A stretch of DNA of 64,000 nt from Manduca sexta. Taxonomy: Eukaryota; Arthropoda; Insecta; Lepidoptera; Sphingidae. The translations under genes were made by a program, and so were the position numbers. Position 1 is the first letter of the stretch. Each line of letters begins with the position of its first letter. The stretch is from assembly GCF_014839805.1 (NCBI RefSeq), contig NC_051141.1, forward strand, positions 19,724,777-19,788,776, written 5' to 3'. The notes under the pieces were generated by a model. That model saw nothing but the letters and a program-made list of their open reading frames with translations, was not told the origin of the DNA and did no database searches. Below, piece after piece: positions 21,978-34,428 of the stretch.

Positions 21978-22064
21978 TCACTCGTGGGACACGCGACTGA
22001 GCGCATGCTCCGCGGCACTCTGCTTTCCTGGTACCATCAGTGGTGTTTCGGCGGTTTCTTTGGA
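21978..22064 (-). CDS. Candidate terminal exon of a minus-strand gene
   Basis: On the minus strand a good acceptor (acttttttaattag) is followed by 28 codons in phase 0, beginning SKETAETPLMVPGKQ and ending ALSRVSHE, then TGA. The block is about 60 per cent GC in AT-rich DNA, and the GC-rich stretch continues a little past the stop. The opposite strand is also open over this block, but it has no splice support. Upstream exons should lie at higher coordinates; none in phase 0 was identified. The hydrophilic tail would suit the cytoplasmic C-terminus of a membrane protein, but that is a guess and no family is claimed. Confidence 0.5.
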   Translation of the reverse strand, partial: SKETAETPLMVPGKQSAAEHALSRVSHE

Positions 22065-22455
22065 CTAATTAAAAAAGTTATGATCTATCTTTAAGGCAGC
22101 TAAAGATTTTGAAGTCTGGGTATTCTCTGATATCTGATATCGTCAGGGTACACGTTTACATTTAAAGAAGATTATGTATAATAAAGATAAAAGTATCGTA
22201 TAATAGAGATATGTAATGATTTTCATAACAATACTTATTAATACTTACTAATTATAATGATAGCTTTAAAAAAGCGAAGCCTCAGAAAGAATAAGATAAG
22301 AAAGAATTCTGATGAAACGTAAATATTAAACCTTGAAATGTACACCATGTTTTATGTTATGTAATGAAAGAAATATATATTTTTTTAATTATGTAATTTA
22401 TACAATAAACAAATATGTATATTTTATAAAACGTTTTGGTAATTTTTAGTCAAAC
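22065..22455. other. Probable intron sequence, nothing supported
   Basis: AT-rich sequence upstream (on the minus strand) of the terminal exon; no exon-like block. Confidence 0.3.
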
Positions 22456-22463
22456 ACCTCTGG

Positions 22464-22619
22464 GCCCTTATTCTCTATGCCACACGTTACTTTGATAGTG
22501 CGTAACAAACACGTAATGCAACGCGTCACGTTTAGGACTATAGAATTTGGCATACAGAATACCATTTTAAGCACATTTCACGAAGATAACATGACACGGC
22601 CTAAGGAATAAGGGCCCTG
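22464..22619. mobile_element. Small MITE with GGGCCCTTATTC terminal inverted repeats
   Basis: The left end gggcccttattc and right end gaataagggccc are inverted copies of each other, enclosing about 130 bp of non-coding DNA. The size and structure fit a miniature inverted-repeat transposable element. No certain target duplication is visible. The TIR resembles that of family M (ccccc ttattcata) only in its ttattc core. Confidence 0.6.
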
Positions 22620-23072
22620 ATCTAACAAGTATACACAGGCTATGGAACGATATTAGATTTAAGTCGGCCAAAAATTGCTGACATATTCATACGTCTTCTT
22701 CTCAAAGACCTATTAAAATATTTTTTTCTCCTCGCGGCCTCATATTATTCCTCACATCTTACCGAAACTGCCAGAACGAATTAATAGGAGTTAATTCCAA
22801 TGATCTTATATTCGTTGATTGTACAAATTACGTACGTTCGTTCCCAGAACTGTTCGTCATTCCCTCAGTCACTTGCGTGTTTTTTCTGCGACATAGTTTT
22901 GTTGTAATAAGGAATTTATACCTATTGAAAGAAGATTTATAATCTAATATAACAGTATCATAACATAATGACGAGCACAATGACTACTTTTTTACATCAA
23001 ATTTTACAGAATATATATAAAATAAGTAATAAATAATATCAATTCAATTTTCAAAATAGGCAAGTAGATAAA

Positions 23073-23402
23073 CATCGATATATATACATTAAGTACTAGA
23101 TTTGGCGTTCCGAACATTCACTATGTTCAACTGAATTGAAGTGTAATCCATTCAAACTGATTTTAACATGGTGTCAATATTGAATGCTTTTGGTTGTGTA
23201 CGAAGTGGCGCTTATAATATAAAAACGCGAGTCTAAGTGCAAACCTGGATGTGAATAAAAAATATTAGTCAAATAAGTAAAATTATTTGTTGTGCAAGTC
23301 AATAAATAGATTACAACAGTGACGTTTTGGTCGCCATTTTAGTTCAGATTTTGAACAAATAGTTTATATGGACGTTCGTGTCTATAGAATGTACGTCAAT
23401 GT
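23073..23402 (+). repeat. Family D interspersed element, copy 3
   Basis: Full-length copy from atcgatatatatacatt to tagaatgtacgtcaat, with the middle segments (gtgtacgaagtggcgc, gagtctaagtgcaaacc, gtgacgttttggtcgcc) in the same order as in copies 5 and 6. Confidence 0.9.
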
Positions 23403-25254
23403 AGGTAAACGAAGACGCACGTTCCATTATTACTATCACAAACCCTTCAAATTCACTCCACAAATTCCAACGCACCGAAAATGCAATATAGAAACAATAC
23501 TTTGAGCGTGTTCAATCTCGTCATATTCACTAACACCTCAAAGGCCTGCACTGTGGTTGTTAAAACCGACCGTCTCCGTGTTCCCTGCTAGTACACTGAT
23601 TGGAAATTGTGCTAGTATTTAGTATCAGCTTTGAGAGATTGTATTGAATGGATGTTTAGAATATTAGAAGTCTCTATGATCTTAATTCTTATTATAAATG
23701 CGATAGTTTTAGAACATGTTTGGATTTTAGAAGTAAACGTAGAAGAAACTGAACTGGCCATGCTTAGAGTAAAACAGGCTACTTTTATCCTGGTCATTTT
23801 CTAATATGGGAAAAACAATTAATGTGTTTTTTTAAATAATGACGCTGGCGTACATTATTTAAGTACTTGTGCAGCGGGAAAGGCTTTCGACGCGGGCGAG
23901 ACCGGAAGCAACACCTAGTATAGTCAGAATAAAATGAATTTATGATTTACCAAGATATATTCTCAAAAATGTTTGACCTTTACTTAAAAATCATGATTTA
24001 AGTATGCAAGGTCATTACTTAGAAAAAAATACTAATGACTGCATGTTACATCAAACACATCTTAAAATCCCATAGCACTAGGAGATGGAGATTTTTACAA
24101 ATTCTTTATTGACGTAGACGAGGAATTGCGAAATTGAGTCATCATCATCATGATCACCACCACCATCATCATTATCATCATTATCCGAAAAGAAACCCAA
24201 CTAGCTAGCGACAACCTTTTATTGCGTTATATTAAATGTTTCCCTACAGTTTGACTAATTTGGCTCATTTAGACTATATCCATTGTATTGTTTGACGCAA
24301 TGTGGAATTATTTGAAACGCAGGTACAATTGGCTTTTTAGTTATTTCCTTCCTTGAATATCGTACATTACCTACGTTTCACACACCAAAACAATTCGTAT
24401 TGTAAAAGTAATAAGAATCAAACGCGACTTTTATCTTCGGAGAAAATCGGCTACTATAGACATTTACTTCTTAATACCGGCAAAAATACTATTTTGTGAA
24501 ACATATTTGTTTTTCAAATGCTATTATATTTCGGTAATTATTCACAGCGTGAAATAAAATGAGAAAGAAATGCATCTATTTATTGTGATTTTTTAATAAC
24601 GAAATAACCGCGGACCCGTGGCGGAGCAATTAATTGCCCACATGCTAACCTTCGTGGTCTCAGGGATTGCAATATGTTCCTCCAAACGCTAGATTTTACC
24701 AAACCTATCGTACTATACTAAATCATGCAATTTGAAACTATTCAAAATGAAATGTTCATTAATATACGGGTATACATAAAAATCTTGTTTTTGGCCGTCT
24801 GTTTCTATTGCTAGTGAGCGGACATGTTTTCTATCATCACTAATTAAAACAACCGTTACCTATCTCTCCTAATATTAAATTATTCACAGATTACAATATA
24901 AACCTTCGAATCGATCACGGAACCGCATCGGATTATACTTGCCTACAAACAAATTGCGAATTGACATAATCAGTCCAATGTGTTGAATTCTGGCTAAATT
25001 GATTGCTAATCAACTAAACCATTGTTGGCAAGGTTTTGATGCAATTAATAATTCAGAAGCTATAATGTGTCAATTTAATAAACGAGGTTTCTAGCTAATA
25101 AGCCGACTAATGATATTGTATTTTGGGACGTTGAAGATCTATTTTGACAGGAAATCGATAATTATTCTGGTATACTGCATGTTCATCAGTGATGGTGACG
25201 TAGCAGCGTGTCACTTGCAAAAGCTATAATATTTAGATTTTAAAAACATTTTAA
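23403..25254. other. Intergenic or intronic stretch with a CAT microsatellite
   Basis: It is unique DNA apart from an imperfect CAT/CAC run at 24138-24184. The 61-codon minus frame at 23612-23797 has no supporting context. Confidence 0.35.
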
Positions 25255-25520
25255 TAAAAAAAATAAATTGCTTTATTCATCACGCAGGCGAACATAGTTG
25301 CACTTATGATAAGACAAGGTACATGAGAATATTTATTTATTACTTAAATAAATTCGCTTATATAACTATTGACATTTTATATATTGGATATAAAAAAATG
25401 AAAGACTATAATGTTAACAAAGAGACCAGCTCAGGCTGGAAAGAAAGAAAAGGAAAGAACATTCGAAAAGACGTAGCTGAAGTAGGTTGAGTTTTAAAGG
25501 CTGATGAGCCTGCATCCCGT
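25255..25520 (-). repeat. 3' end of a non-LTR-type retroelement, copy 1
   Basis: It shares gctttattcatcacg, ggcgaacatagttgcacttatgataag and aaggtacatgagaatatt with 26580-26770. Read on the minus strand it ends in aataaagca plus an A/T-rich tail, like a retrotransposon 3' UTR. Confidence 0.65.
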
Positions 25521-25709
25521 TCAGCAATTCGTTCTTGGTCGAACCCTTAATCTATGATGTGACAGGTTTTTCTGAACAAAATTTCAATCCTCAATAATTT
25601 AAAACTCGTTTTAAAACCCTGTTTGTAGAATCCAAATAATTATAAGGTTTTCCCTTGGTTTAGAAGTTAGAATTTCACATATCAACTCAAGTAACGGCTA
25701 ATGCTTATT

Positions 25710-26000
25710 ACCAATGGTAGGTCTCACATGTGAGGGTCTGCTGAGTAGGTACCACACTCCGCACCACATCTATTTCTGCCGTCAAGCACCAGTGTGTAGT
25801 CACTGTTTGTGGAACATTGTAGCCAGTGTGACTACTAGACATAAGACTTAACAACTCATGTCTCTGGATGGCGAGCGTAAGGGAATACCAAACAATATTT
25901 GTAATTCGGGGTATTGGATGGTGTTTCTGTTGTTTATGACCAGTCGTATCGCTTACCATCAGGCGAACGGCAAACTCGTATCGTCATTCAAAGCAATAAA
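25710..26000 (-). repeat. Family B interspersed repeat, copy 6
   Basis: Near full-length, from ggtaggtctcacatgtgaggg to cgtcattcaaagcaataaaa. Confidence 0.85.
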
Positions 26001-26402
26001 AATATCTGGTATGTAATATTTATAAGTATCATGCAAGTTATTTAATAGCGTGGGAATATTCAGTATAATATTATTTTAAAACTCGGTAAGAAAGTTATGG
26101 GACTGACACCTTTCCAAGTTTAACAATAACCCTCAAGTTAAAGTTGCGAAGTACAAGAAATATTGAAACCATTGCAGGACGTAACTGTATTTATAAAACT
26201 TTGTTCAATCGTTGTTTGTTTAGGTTAACTCACATAGTTAAAATCGTATTGAAGTATTTAAATTTTTCCAATAAGAAGCATGCTTACAGCCTATTTTTTA
26301 TTAGACTTCTCGTATGCAAATGCTTTGTGCTACCGCTGTGAATATTTGTGTTGCCAAGCAGTCTTACTTATATTTTTGATACTTCTATATCTTATAAATT
26401 TT

Positions 26403-26572
26403 GCTGGTGGTAGTATATGATTTACATCCACCCCGATGTATAAACCCTTCATAGTGGGCCACGTGTATCGCACTCTGGGATCAGCCTATGTATATCCGGT
26501 TCCAAGAGGCCGGCATAATTGTGTCGACTGCTGAGAGGTAATCATCTCTCGACAGTCTATTGGACCCCTATA
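26403..26572 (-). repeat. Family F interspersed repeat, copy 3
   Basis: It contains gctggtggtagtatatgatt, tagtgggccacgtgtatcgc, gggatcagcctatgtatatccgg and gccggcataattgtgtcgac, the inverse of copy 1. Confidence 0.75.
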
Positions 26573-26940
26573 AATAAATAAAAATAAAAATGCTTTATTC
26601 ATCACGTAGGCGAACATAGTTGCACTTATGATAAGTCAAGGTACATGAGAATATTCAATTATTACTTAATTAGATTAGCTTATATAGACAAAGACAATAA
26701 AATAAATGAAAAATATACTTAGTAAACAAAGAAGCCAGCTCGGGCTGGCAGGGAAGAAGAAATAAAATAATGTATGTATGTATTTTTAAATATGCAAAAG
26801 GGAGAAACGCGTCGCGATCCTCACCGGTGAGGACAATAAAAGCCCTAACCTAGCTAACCTACCAGCCTTTCACTAACTACCTAAGCGATGACTACCCGAA
26901 GAAGAAAGGCAGAAAGAAACTCCGGGCTTTATTTTTTGTC
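26573..26940 (-). repeat. 3' end of a non-LTR-type retroelement, copy 2
   Basis: The first 190 bp match 25255-25450. The right part (gggagaaacgcgtcgcgatcc ... gaagaaaggcagaaagaaactcc) is GC-richer and looks like the last, untranslated or C-terminal, portion of a LINE on the minus strand. No intact frame remains. Confidence 0.6.
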
Positions 26941-26944
26941 ATCA

Positions 26945-27415
26945 ATTGTCCATTCTTTTATAATATTGTTATTAAATATATATATATTTTTTTTAATAAG
27001 TCTTCTATACAAAGTCTGATTAATTATATAAGCTAATACACGCACATCACCGTAAAATTGCGGAGAAAATCCACATAAAAGTATTTAGCAATAACTAAAA
27101 ACTAACGGAAAAAACAATAATACTAAAAATTATAAAAACTATGAAACAGTCAGTGTACAGCGTGCATACGCCTACATTTACAAACATAATATTTTCATTT
27201 CATATTTTGTCGCAGATCTTGGTCAATATCATTAAGATTATAAATTTTAAGGCTGGTGCAACAAAATGATCGGTCGGTCGTCTATTATACATTGATAATT
27301 CAATGAGTCAATATAAAATAAAATATGTCACATAAATTTAAAACCCAGTATAATGTCCTAATTACCCAGTATAATGTCAAAATTGTATAAAGGTACACAT
27401 GAGACGTTTATGTAG
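26945..27415 (-). mobile_element. Probable 3' untranslated part of the truncated LINE
   Basis: AT-rich sequence following the stop codon of the reverse transcriptase fragment on the minus strand. It is assigned by position; the exact end is not visible, though the T-run at 26990 could mark the poly(A) end. Confidence 0.3.
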
Positions 27416-27916
27416 TTAATTTATAATATTGGCGTTAACATAGGGTTGGACAGGGTGTGCAGGACTGTTTTTCCAAACCGTCTGATCATCGAGGTAATCC
27501 TTTACATTATAATACCCCTTTGACATTAATTCGCGCTTAACATGACACTTAAATTTGTAGCCGGGCAGATTGGTTATTTCAAGAGGGATTTTATTATAGA
27601 ATTTAATACAATTCGCTAGATAAGATTTATTTGTTTTACAGAGCCGGAAATTTGGAACAACTAGTTTATTTTTATTTCTAGTGTTCAAACAGTGCAAGTC
27701 ACTGTTTTTCATAAAAGTACCTAGGTTCTTACGGACATACATAATATTTTGAAAAATGTATTCAGCTGGCAAAGTCAGTATATTCACCTCCTTAAACAGT
27801 TCTCTAAGGGAATCGCGAGACTGAAGGTTATAAATTGCACGAATCGCTCTTTTCTGTAAAATAAAAATGGTCTGCAGATCTACTGCAGTACCCCACAGAA
27901 GAATGCAATAAGACAT
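27416..27916 (-). mobile_element. 5'-truncated non-LTR retrotransposon, C-terminal part of reverse transcriptase ORF
   Basis: The 166-codon frame has the sequence style of the region after the palm in jockey/CR1-type reverse transcriptases: YCILLWGTAVDLQTIFILQK, RAIRAIYNL, LFKEVNILTLPAEYIF, then YVRKN and later KFYNKIP and a weak C-terminus. The catalytic F/YADD motif and the endonuclease are absent because the element is truncated; a family F fragment abuts its 5' edge at about 27925. The frame itself has no stops, so the insertion is fairly recent or the frame is short enough to have survived. It cannot act on its own. Confidence 0.8.
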
Positions 27917-27924
27917 AAATCCCT

Positions 27925-27970
27925 ACTTACCATCAGGTGCAGTAAGGTAGTTTTACCGTGCACGTTTAAA
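27925..27970 (-). repeat. Family F fragment at LINE border
   Basis: It reads cttaccatcaggtgcagtaaggtag...taccgtgcacg, the inverse of the start of family F, next to the truncated LINE end. Confidence 0.5.
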
Positions 27971-29100
27971 AAAATACATGCTATCTCCTTACATATAAAG
28001 ATATTAAAACATCTTGTATAATATAAATATTATGTAAATATATCATTACTGATGTTTCTGCGTATGTATTAGCTATAAAAAATACGTTTGTGTTTCGAAA
28101 ACAAAATTTGCTTCTTACCTACATCAAACGAAATATTTCGATCCACCTGCAGACATGCACCTTGTTAGAGCTACTTAGAATCATGATGCAGTCAGGAAAT
28201 ATATAACGAACGCTATTGAAGACATAGCAATGAGTTGCAATAATAGAAATATCAGAAATATATCTGGCAATACTTTTACTAGAACGATACGTTGATTTGT
28301 TTGTGTTAGTGTTTATTTAAAATACTTTAAGTTATATTTTTTGCTTCGATTTTTATTTAACGTTGTGAAGCTAGGTACTCATTTGGGAGGTAACTCCCGC
28401 TGAGTAAGGTTTACTGAAAATCATAATATACCCTAAGATACATGGAGTAGAGATCAATTTGCCAAATTAATATTAGTAGATACCTAATATTCTACTTTAA
28501 AAGAATTTGCATGTTCGCACAGATTTCAGTGTAGACACGCAACTTTGCGAAAAGCAATAAACAAAGTAATTTGACTCAATATTCCGATTTAATAAAATAC
28601 TTAATAAAAATGTTGTTACTTTTTCAAATTCTATGAAAAAAAACACTTTTTATGGAAACACAAATTAATATTTACCCTAAAACTGTATAACTTGGATATA
28701 ATTACCTCGCCCACTGAGCTTGTCACCCTCTAAACCCAGCCTCAAAACAATAGCTGTCACCCGCGAGTTGGTTCAAGGGAGCCCGTGAGCCAGTACTGTA
28801 CAACTAATATCATTACAGTACCACTTCAGATTTTCGAAGCAGGAATAAAATATTTTTCGTTCAATCGCAGCTTTGTAGAAGTACTACAAATATCACATCC
28901 ACGCTATGTTCGATACAAAATGAAATTATTCATTTCGTTTGTTCTTTGACGGGAATTTGTTTTATTACATCTAGTGGCCGGTTTTTGCAGCTTTTGATTA
29001 CATAAACGAATGCTGGAATTGTTTGTGATGGCTAGTATTTAATGGGCCGGAATTGTTGGTAGAATATTTATATACATCCGAATAGAGACTACTATAACCA
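27971..29100. other. Intergenic stretch, nothing supported
   Basis: Unique AT-rich DNA. A moderately GC-rich patch at 28710-28800 could not be identified. Confidence 0.3.
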
Positions 29101-29104
29101 AGCC

Positions 29105-29215
29105 AAAAACCCGACGTACTGGCCCATGTAAGTGGACCGCGTTGTAAGATTAGCCTGTTCCCGGTTCCAAATAGGCCGGCATAATTGTTTCAACTGAGAG
29201 ATACCCATCTCTAAA
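29105..29215 (-). repeat. Family F remnant
   Basis: A strongly diverged copy is recognised by ctgttcccggttccaaataggccggcataattg and the following gagagatacccatctc. Confidence 0.55.
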
Positions 29216-29477
29216 GGCAGTGCTTAAGACAGAACTAAGGCGCTTAGAAAGGTATTCCATTGTAATATATATTTACATTTCTCGTTCATGCGCTAACATT
29301 TACATTTCATTCTGTTTCATATACAGATAAAATTATGATTGTCTTCATATTTTTTTATTTTCTTATTATTGCCTGTGCCTACTATTCTTTCGTTATATAA
29401 TGCATTGGATGTATCACTGCTTCATTTTTTAAAGTCGGTTAAGTACGAGTGGTTTAAGAATTTGTGATCGTAAAGAA

Positions 29478-29575
29478 TATGGGTCCGTGGCATACGACCG
29501 ATGACCGCAACATAACAGTTCCGTCGCCTTCCGAGGTCGGACATAGCGGTAACTCGCCTTCGCTAACAAAATGAA
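29478..29575 (+). repeat. Minor repeat shared with 59400-59530
   Basis: The shared core is catacgaccgatgaccgcaacataacagt here and catacggccggtgaccccaacataacagt at 59475, each followed by cc.cc and a C/T-rich segment ending in ggcggac-like sequence. Class unknown. Confidence 0.55.
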
Positions 29576-30070
29576 AATAAGCGACATTAGATAAGACTTA
29601 AGCGACATTTTTTTGCGACACTTAGTTTCATATATATCTAAAATCAGCGGGTTTTTTAGGTCTTTTTTAACTTAGTTTAAATTTTTCGAAAAATATGTCG
29701 CTTACGTCAATTAACTTTTCAACCGTCAATATCATTATGTCGTCATGATTTACATTTTTGTTCAGTAATTACTTAACCTAGCTGCCGGTGTTCAAATCCA
29801 TTTCCAGATTAAAAGAAGCTTGTCGTAGTCACGGATAATTAATTAAAGAATTTTTAGCTTCGACTATAAGTATAGAAATGAACGTAAAAAAATTTGGTCT
29901 ATAACAAAGCTTAATTCTTACTAGCTTGAAGCCTTATTTGGGTGTAGCAATTTTTTGCCACGCACGTGAAATTCTTGAAGGGACACAAAATTTGTCCCGT
30001 CAGGGCATTCGTAATAGTGTAAAAACTCTCGCCCGCGTTAACAAAAAGTGTTCCTCTAGCCTAAACTACA
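29576..30070. other. Intergenic stretch, nothing supported
   Basis: No coding or repeat signal apart from the start of the MITE that follows. Confidence 0.3.
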
Positions 30071-30072
30071 AC

Positions 30073-30313
30073 CTCCTTATTCATAGACGTTATTTATCTA
30101 AGGACGGAGCATTGCTGTGATAACAAGTCTGTTTCTCAGCTTTGTTTATCTGACAGCCGACTAGATTAAAGTTGTATCTCAATATTAGCCAATTACAATG
30201 GCCCTGCACTGCATATGCACTGCGAAGACTGCCGTGCCGTCAGCACTGAGAAGCAGACTTGTTATCACAGCAATGCTCCGTCCTTAGATAAATAACGTCT
30301 ATGAATAAGGGGG
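30073..30313. mobile_element. Family M MITE, copy 1
   Basis: Terminal inverted repeats of about 60 bp: ttattcatagacgttatttatctaaggacggagcattgctgtgataacaag at the left is mirrored at the right. The inside carries a short palindromic-looking core. It has no coding capacity. Other copies are at 48107 and 60798. The CCCCC ends and the TTA duplication seen at 48107 suggest a PIF/Harbinger-type MITE. Confidence 0.85.
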
Positions 30314-30779
30314 TCAGTATTTTGGCAGATATTAAAAAACAATTATGATACTCCCACGTTCGAGAAAATATGCCGTCATGTGGACAGTCTTGGACGTCTC
30401 AAATGATTCTTGTATAACATATTTCTACATCTGAACAATAAGATGTAATAATCCCCTAATGATATTCCCATCAATAGTTACGTGCCATTAAAGCTGGCAA
30501 CAATTATTGATCCGTCTGTATGAGTCTCTACTGAACTCTCAATAATAGCATTCCAAATTTGCGTTTGACAGCGACCGATAAACGAGAGATAAACGAATGA
30601 TAAGAAACCATATCAATATGTATAATAAATACGCGCAATTATCTCGTCGAGGTCGCGAGGGTGTCTAAATATAAACGGGGCTGACTCATGCTACAATATA
30701 TTATATGAGTGCATGTAAACGAGGCGAACTAGAGTGTCAGTTTAACATTCCCTTACTAAATGAACCTACGTATTTATCT

Positions 30780-31105
30780 TTTTAAAAATAACACTTTACA
30801 ATAAGTGACTCGAACCGTAGATGTAAAAAAGTATAAGTTTTGAACAAAATAAATATCAATAAAAAGTAATTTTAATTTTAAATCTAAGAGAATTTGTCGC
30901 AGCGATAACATCACACTTTTAGTCAGAAATACACCCACACACACGCCATAATTGGACTTAACTTTAAAATGCTACAAATTCAGAAAATTAACACCGTAAT
31001 TTTTGGTAAAAATATCCGTCATTTATGGATGATTTTTGGCACCATGTTAGCAGAAGCAAATTATTTAATAACGTAATTTCAAAATGACCCTGTATACAAT
31101 GACTT
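30780..31105 (+). repeat. Family G interspersed repeat, copy 2
   Basis: It is colinear with 19965-20285. Here aatgaccctgtatac marks the end and cacacacacgccataattgg the middle. Confidence 0.7.
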
Positions 31106-31261
31106 GATTCATAAATATTTATTTTGTCTTAAGTGGCTTCTTTTTTCGACCGCAAATAAAAAAACTAAATATACTAAAACCACCGGTAAAATTGATGTCT
31201 AATAAGACCTAATGATGTTTTGTGGCGAGGTTACTCTGTTTTCAAATGGTTTTTTATAGGT

Positions 31262-31445
31262 GCACGGCAAACTGGACCCACAGCACCTGATGGTAAGTTG
31301 AGTGGGGTCCAGGCAGAATGTTAACTGACAATGGATGATTACTCTCGCCAGTCAACATAATAGCCAACCTCTTAGACACTGAATATACACAGGCTGATTC
31401 CAGAGTACGACATATGTGGGCTATTATACTGAATTTTACCCCTTG
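31262..31445 (+). repeat. Family F interspersed repeat, copy 6
   Basis: It contains cacctgatggtaagttgagtggggtcc, a degraded cagtcaacataatagcc, and atacacaggctgattcc. Confidence 0.75.
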
Positions 31446-32859
31446 CTTTAAAAAAATCTCGTCCTACCAACTACGATGGTGTAAGAAAAAATACAGTTCT
31501 AATGTAAACTTGGTCATAAATGATTTGTTCAAACCCGTATTGGTTGCAAAAGATTTAAGCGGTTCTATCTGAAATAGGGACCGGCCTATGCTTGATTTTG
31601 TACATTATTCTATATGTAAAGGTTAATAATACGAAAAAGAAGCACTCCTGCGAAAACTGCATAACAATAGGTTAAAAAATGAGCGAGTAATTCATATTTA
31701 AAATATTGTAATGTGCAGAAGTGGGCGCGATGTGGGGATATCGCTTCATCGCTTTTTTTCGCACGCGTCGTAATTCCCGATGACGTCACATGTGGATATT
31801 TCGTCTCTTTTCTGTTTCTTGTTAATTACCTCTTCCACCGAAATTCAAAGACTTATAACTTGTTGATTTTTTACCGGATTTTAATAATTCCTTCTGTGTT
31901 ATAATTTATATTATGTAAATATTTGATAATAGTAAAGAACAAAAATGAGTCCGGTACCCTATTGAGCGAAATATTGTTTTGTTTCGTTACCTAATAGTTT
32001 TACCCTATATATCGCCCTATTTATTCGCGTTCTCGTGTTCGACTACGGTTATAAACATAACTTTCGATTAATTTATGTACTCATTTAATTAATATAATAA
32101 ATTACAGCAGTCAAAATTTAATAAGGCTCAATTTATATTGATGAAGAGTACGCTTATTTTAATTGTAGTTATGTTCTCAAATAGGCTATTGAATATTGCT
32201 ATCGGATATCAGTATTATATTAAAATTGTCTTAACACTGGCTATTGGTTTCCTCTATTGGAGAGTACCATCTTAGTCTACTACTCGTGCCTTATGCGGGT
32301 TGGCAGACTTCACATACCTTTGATATTCTTTCAGATTCAATATCAATTGCAACACTTGTACATATATCTGCACTTCGCTTCCATAATGTACGAATGTCAA
32401 TATAATTTCAACCTAAATGGCTTCAGAAGTCGTGCTTGCCATCTCAGCTCGTTGACAGAATTCAATTCCTTTTCAATCGAATTATTGAAATAAAATAACG
32501 CAATTTCTTTGTGGGCCTTTACATTTAATGTGACGGCGACTGGAGTTCAATGCAATACGTGTTGTAGTTTAAAATTCTAAAAGGATTTATTCTTATCTAT
32601 GACGATTACCATTAGTCATTGGTTCAAGTAATTTGTCAAGCGGGCGACTGCCTCCTCGAGTAATAAAATATAAAGAAAACTTTGAATTAGTCCATAACAA
32701 GGATTGGCAAATGGAATTATGACTTGTGCGGAAAGAGGAAATCAATTACCATTTTTCTATGTATGAAGTGACAACCAGATACCTCGCTGTAAGAAACTTT
32801 TGCTCACAAAAACTATTATTTATATTATTATCGCCAATATACGCAATAATATTACAACT
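31446..32859. other. Intergenic stretch with one GC-rich patch
   Basis: Positions 31705-31790 are GC-richer (gtgggcgcgatgtgggg, then cgatgacgtcacatg) and may be a repeat related to 8860-9005. The rest is AT-rich and featureless. Confidence 0.3.
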
Positions 32860-33105
32860 ATCGATATACATGTACTACGTACTAGATCTGGCGTCCCGAA
32901 CACTTTCTGTGTTAAATTGAAGTGTACTGCAATCCGGTATTGGTTGGCGTTTTACTTATACTCTATCAAAATCGCTTTAGCACTGCATGTTTAAAGTTTG
33001 GTTAGATAACGATTGATATTTTATTGAAGCGAACTTTAGTTGTAACTCTAGATTTTGAACAATTAGTTTATATGGACGTCCGTGTCTATAGAATATACGT
33101 CAATG
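32860..33105 (+). repeat. Family D element, copy 4, internally deleted
   Basis: Both conserved ends are present (atcgatatacatgtactacg and ctatagaatatacgtcaat), but about 80 bp of the middle is missing or replaced. Confidence 0.85.
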
Positions 33106-33442
33106 ATTACAACAGTCTAAATCTGTTAGTAAACCTTCATAATTGTAAATTTTGTAATATTGCAAAGAAAATATTTTGATATTGAAAAAGAATTGAAAAC
33201 TTTTCAATGAATTCTATTGAATAGTAAATAACAGCCAATGAGTATTCTCACTTTAAGGAAATCATTGCTAGATGATATTTAGTCTTCCCGTTCCGAAATA
33301 TTTTATTCAAATTGCGCTCTTTCCATCACTTCGGCAACATGTTCATGAATATTTCAAAGTGAAATTGATTTTCGAGGGCCAACGTCCACTGCAACCTTCA
33401 GTGTCAAGTATTTAGTGATTTATTTAAAGCAGCCAAAGTAAC

Positions 33443-33740
33443 AATAATAATATAATAATATCAGCCCTGTATTATATACTGTCCCACTTTTGGGCACGGG
33501 CCTCCTCTACTACTGAGAGGGATTAGGCCTTAGTCCACCACGCTGGCCTAGTGTGGGTTGGTAGACTTCACACACCCTCGAAAATTTCTAATAGAAAATT
33601 TCTCAGGTATGCAGGTAAGCAAGCGATAATTCACAAAGAATACACACATAATTTTTTAGAAATGTCAGAGGTGTGTGGCGTTGGGATTTGAACCTGCAAA
33701 CATTCGTCTCGGCAGTCCGTTCCACAACCAACTAGGCTAG
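33443..33740 (-). repeat. Family A SINE, copy with small internal deletion
   Basis: The tail cagccctgtattatatactg, the body ggcctagtgtgggttgg and the head with ggatttgaacctgc and the A box are present. The segment around the usual gtgaggaaaacatcg is deleted between 33617 and 33625. Confidence 0.85.
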
Positions 33741-33789
33741 GCTAAGTAACAAATACCAGGGTAATATTAAACTGGTAAAAGGAAATTTA

Positions 33790-33975
33790 TACAATCTTTA
33801 TTTGTGCACCTTCCAGTTGCGAGGCCCATCGAAGCGGGGGGGCCTCATTGGTTCCACGTTTGCTACCCATAAAGCTGTCACTAGTAATAGGTAGTAAGAA
33901 TTTGCTGGATGAGGCTAGTAGACTCTCTGTGCCTCATAATGACGATGCTCTGTCGTCCTATGTAACCTTGTAAAA
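33790..33975 (-). repeat. GC-rich block resembling a retroelement 3' end
   Basis: Read on the minus strand, the block ends gcacaaataaagattgtataaa, a poly(A)-signal-like tail, after a GC-rich body containing a G/C run. No frame over 20 codons is convincing. Assigned by style only. Confidence 0.25.
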
Positions 33976-34158
33976 TAATTTATAAATAAAATTTAATTGA
34001 AAAGATGTCAACAAAGCTTTAAAAGGTGTTACACCTCGCCATTCATAACACGTGAGTCATTCAGATTACAACTCCATATAAGAATGCGAGTTAATGGATT
34101 CCTTGAATATTAAGTTGTAAAATGCATACGAATTTGTTCGCGAAGTTTTATCATGATA

Positions 34159-34428
34159 CTAGCTTTTGCCCGCGGCTTCGCCCGCGTAATATAATTTTTC
34201 GGGATAAAGTTTTCCATTATAATCTCTCAGAAGTTATATATTTTGCCTGATTTTGCAACAGTTTTCATTACTGCTCAGCTTATTTAATCATAGCTTGATG
34301 ATATATAGCCTATAGTCTTCCCCGATAAGTGGGCTATCCAACACTAAAATATTTTTTCAGTTCGAACCAGTAGTTCCCGAGATTAGCGCGTTCAAACAAA
34401 CAAACTCTTCAGCTTTATATAATAGTAA
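34159..34428 (-). mobile_element. Non-autonomous Helitron, copy with GC hairpin end
   Basis: On the minus strand the 3' end is GCGG-gcgaag-CCGC hairpin, then aaaag, then CTAG followed by T. The 5' end is near 34428, where the minus strand reads tactattatataaagc. It is the same family of 3' end as the element next to it. No coding capacity. Confidence 0.7.

Noticed and set aside
24138..24184. CAT/CAC run as a histidine-rich coding stretch
   Set aside because: It is an imperfect microsatellite without a surrounding open frame.
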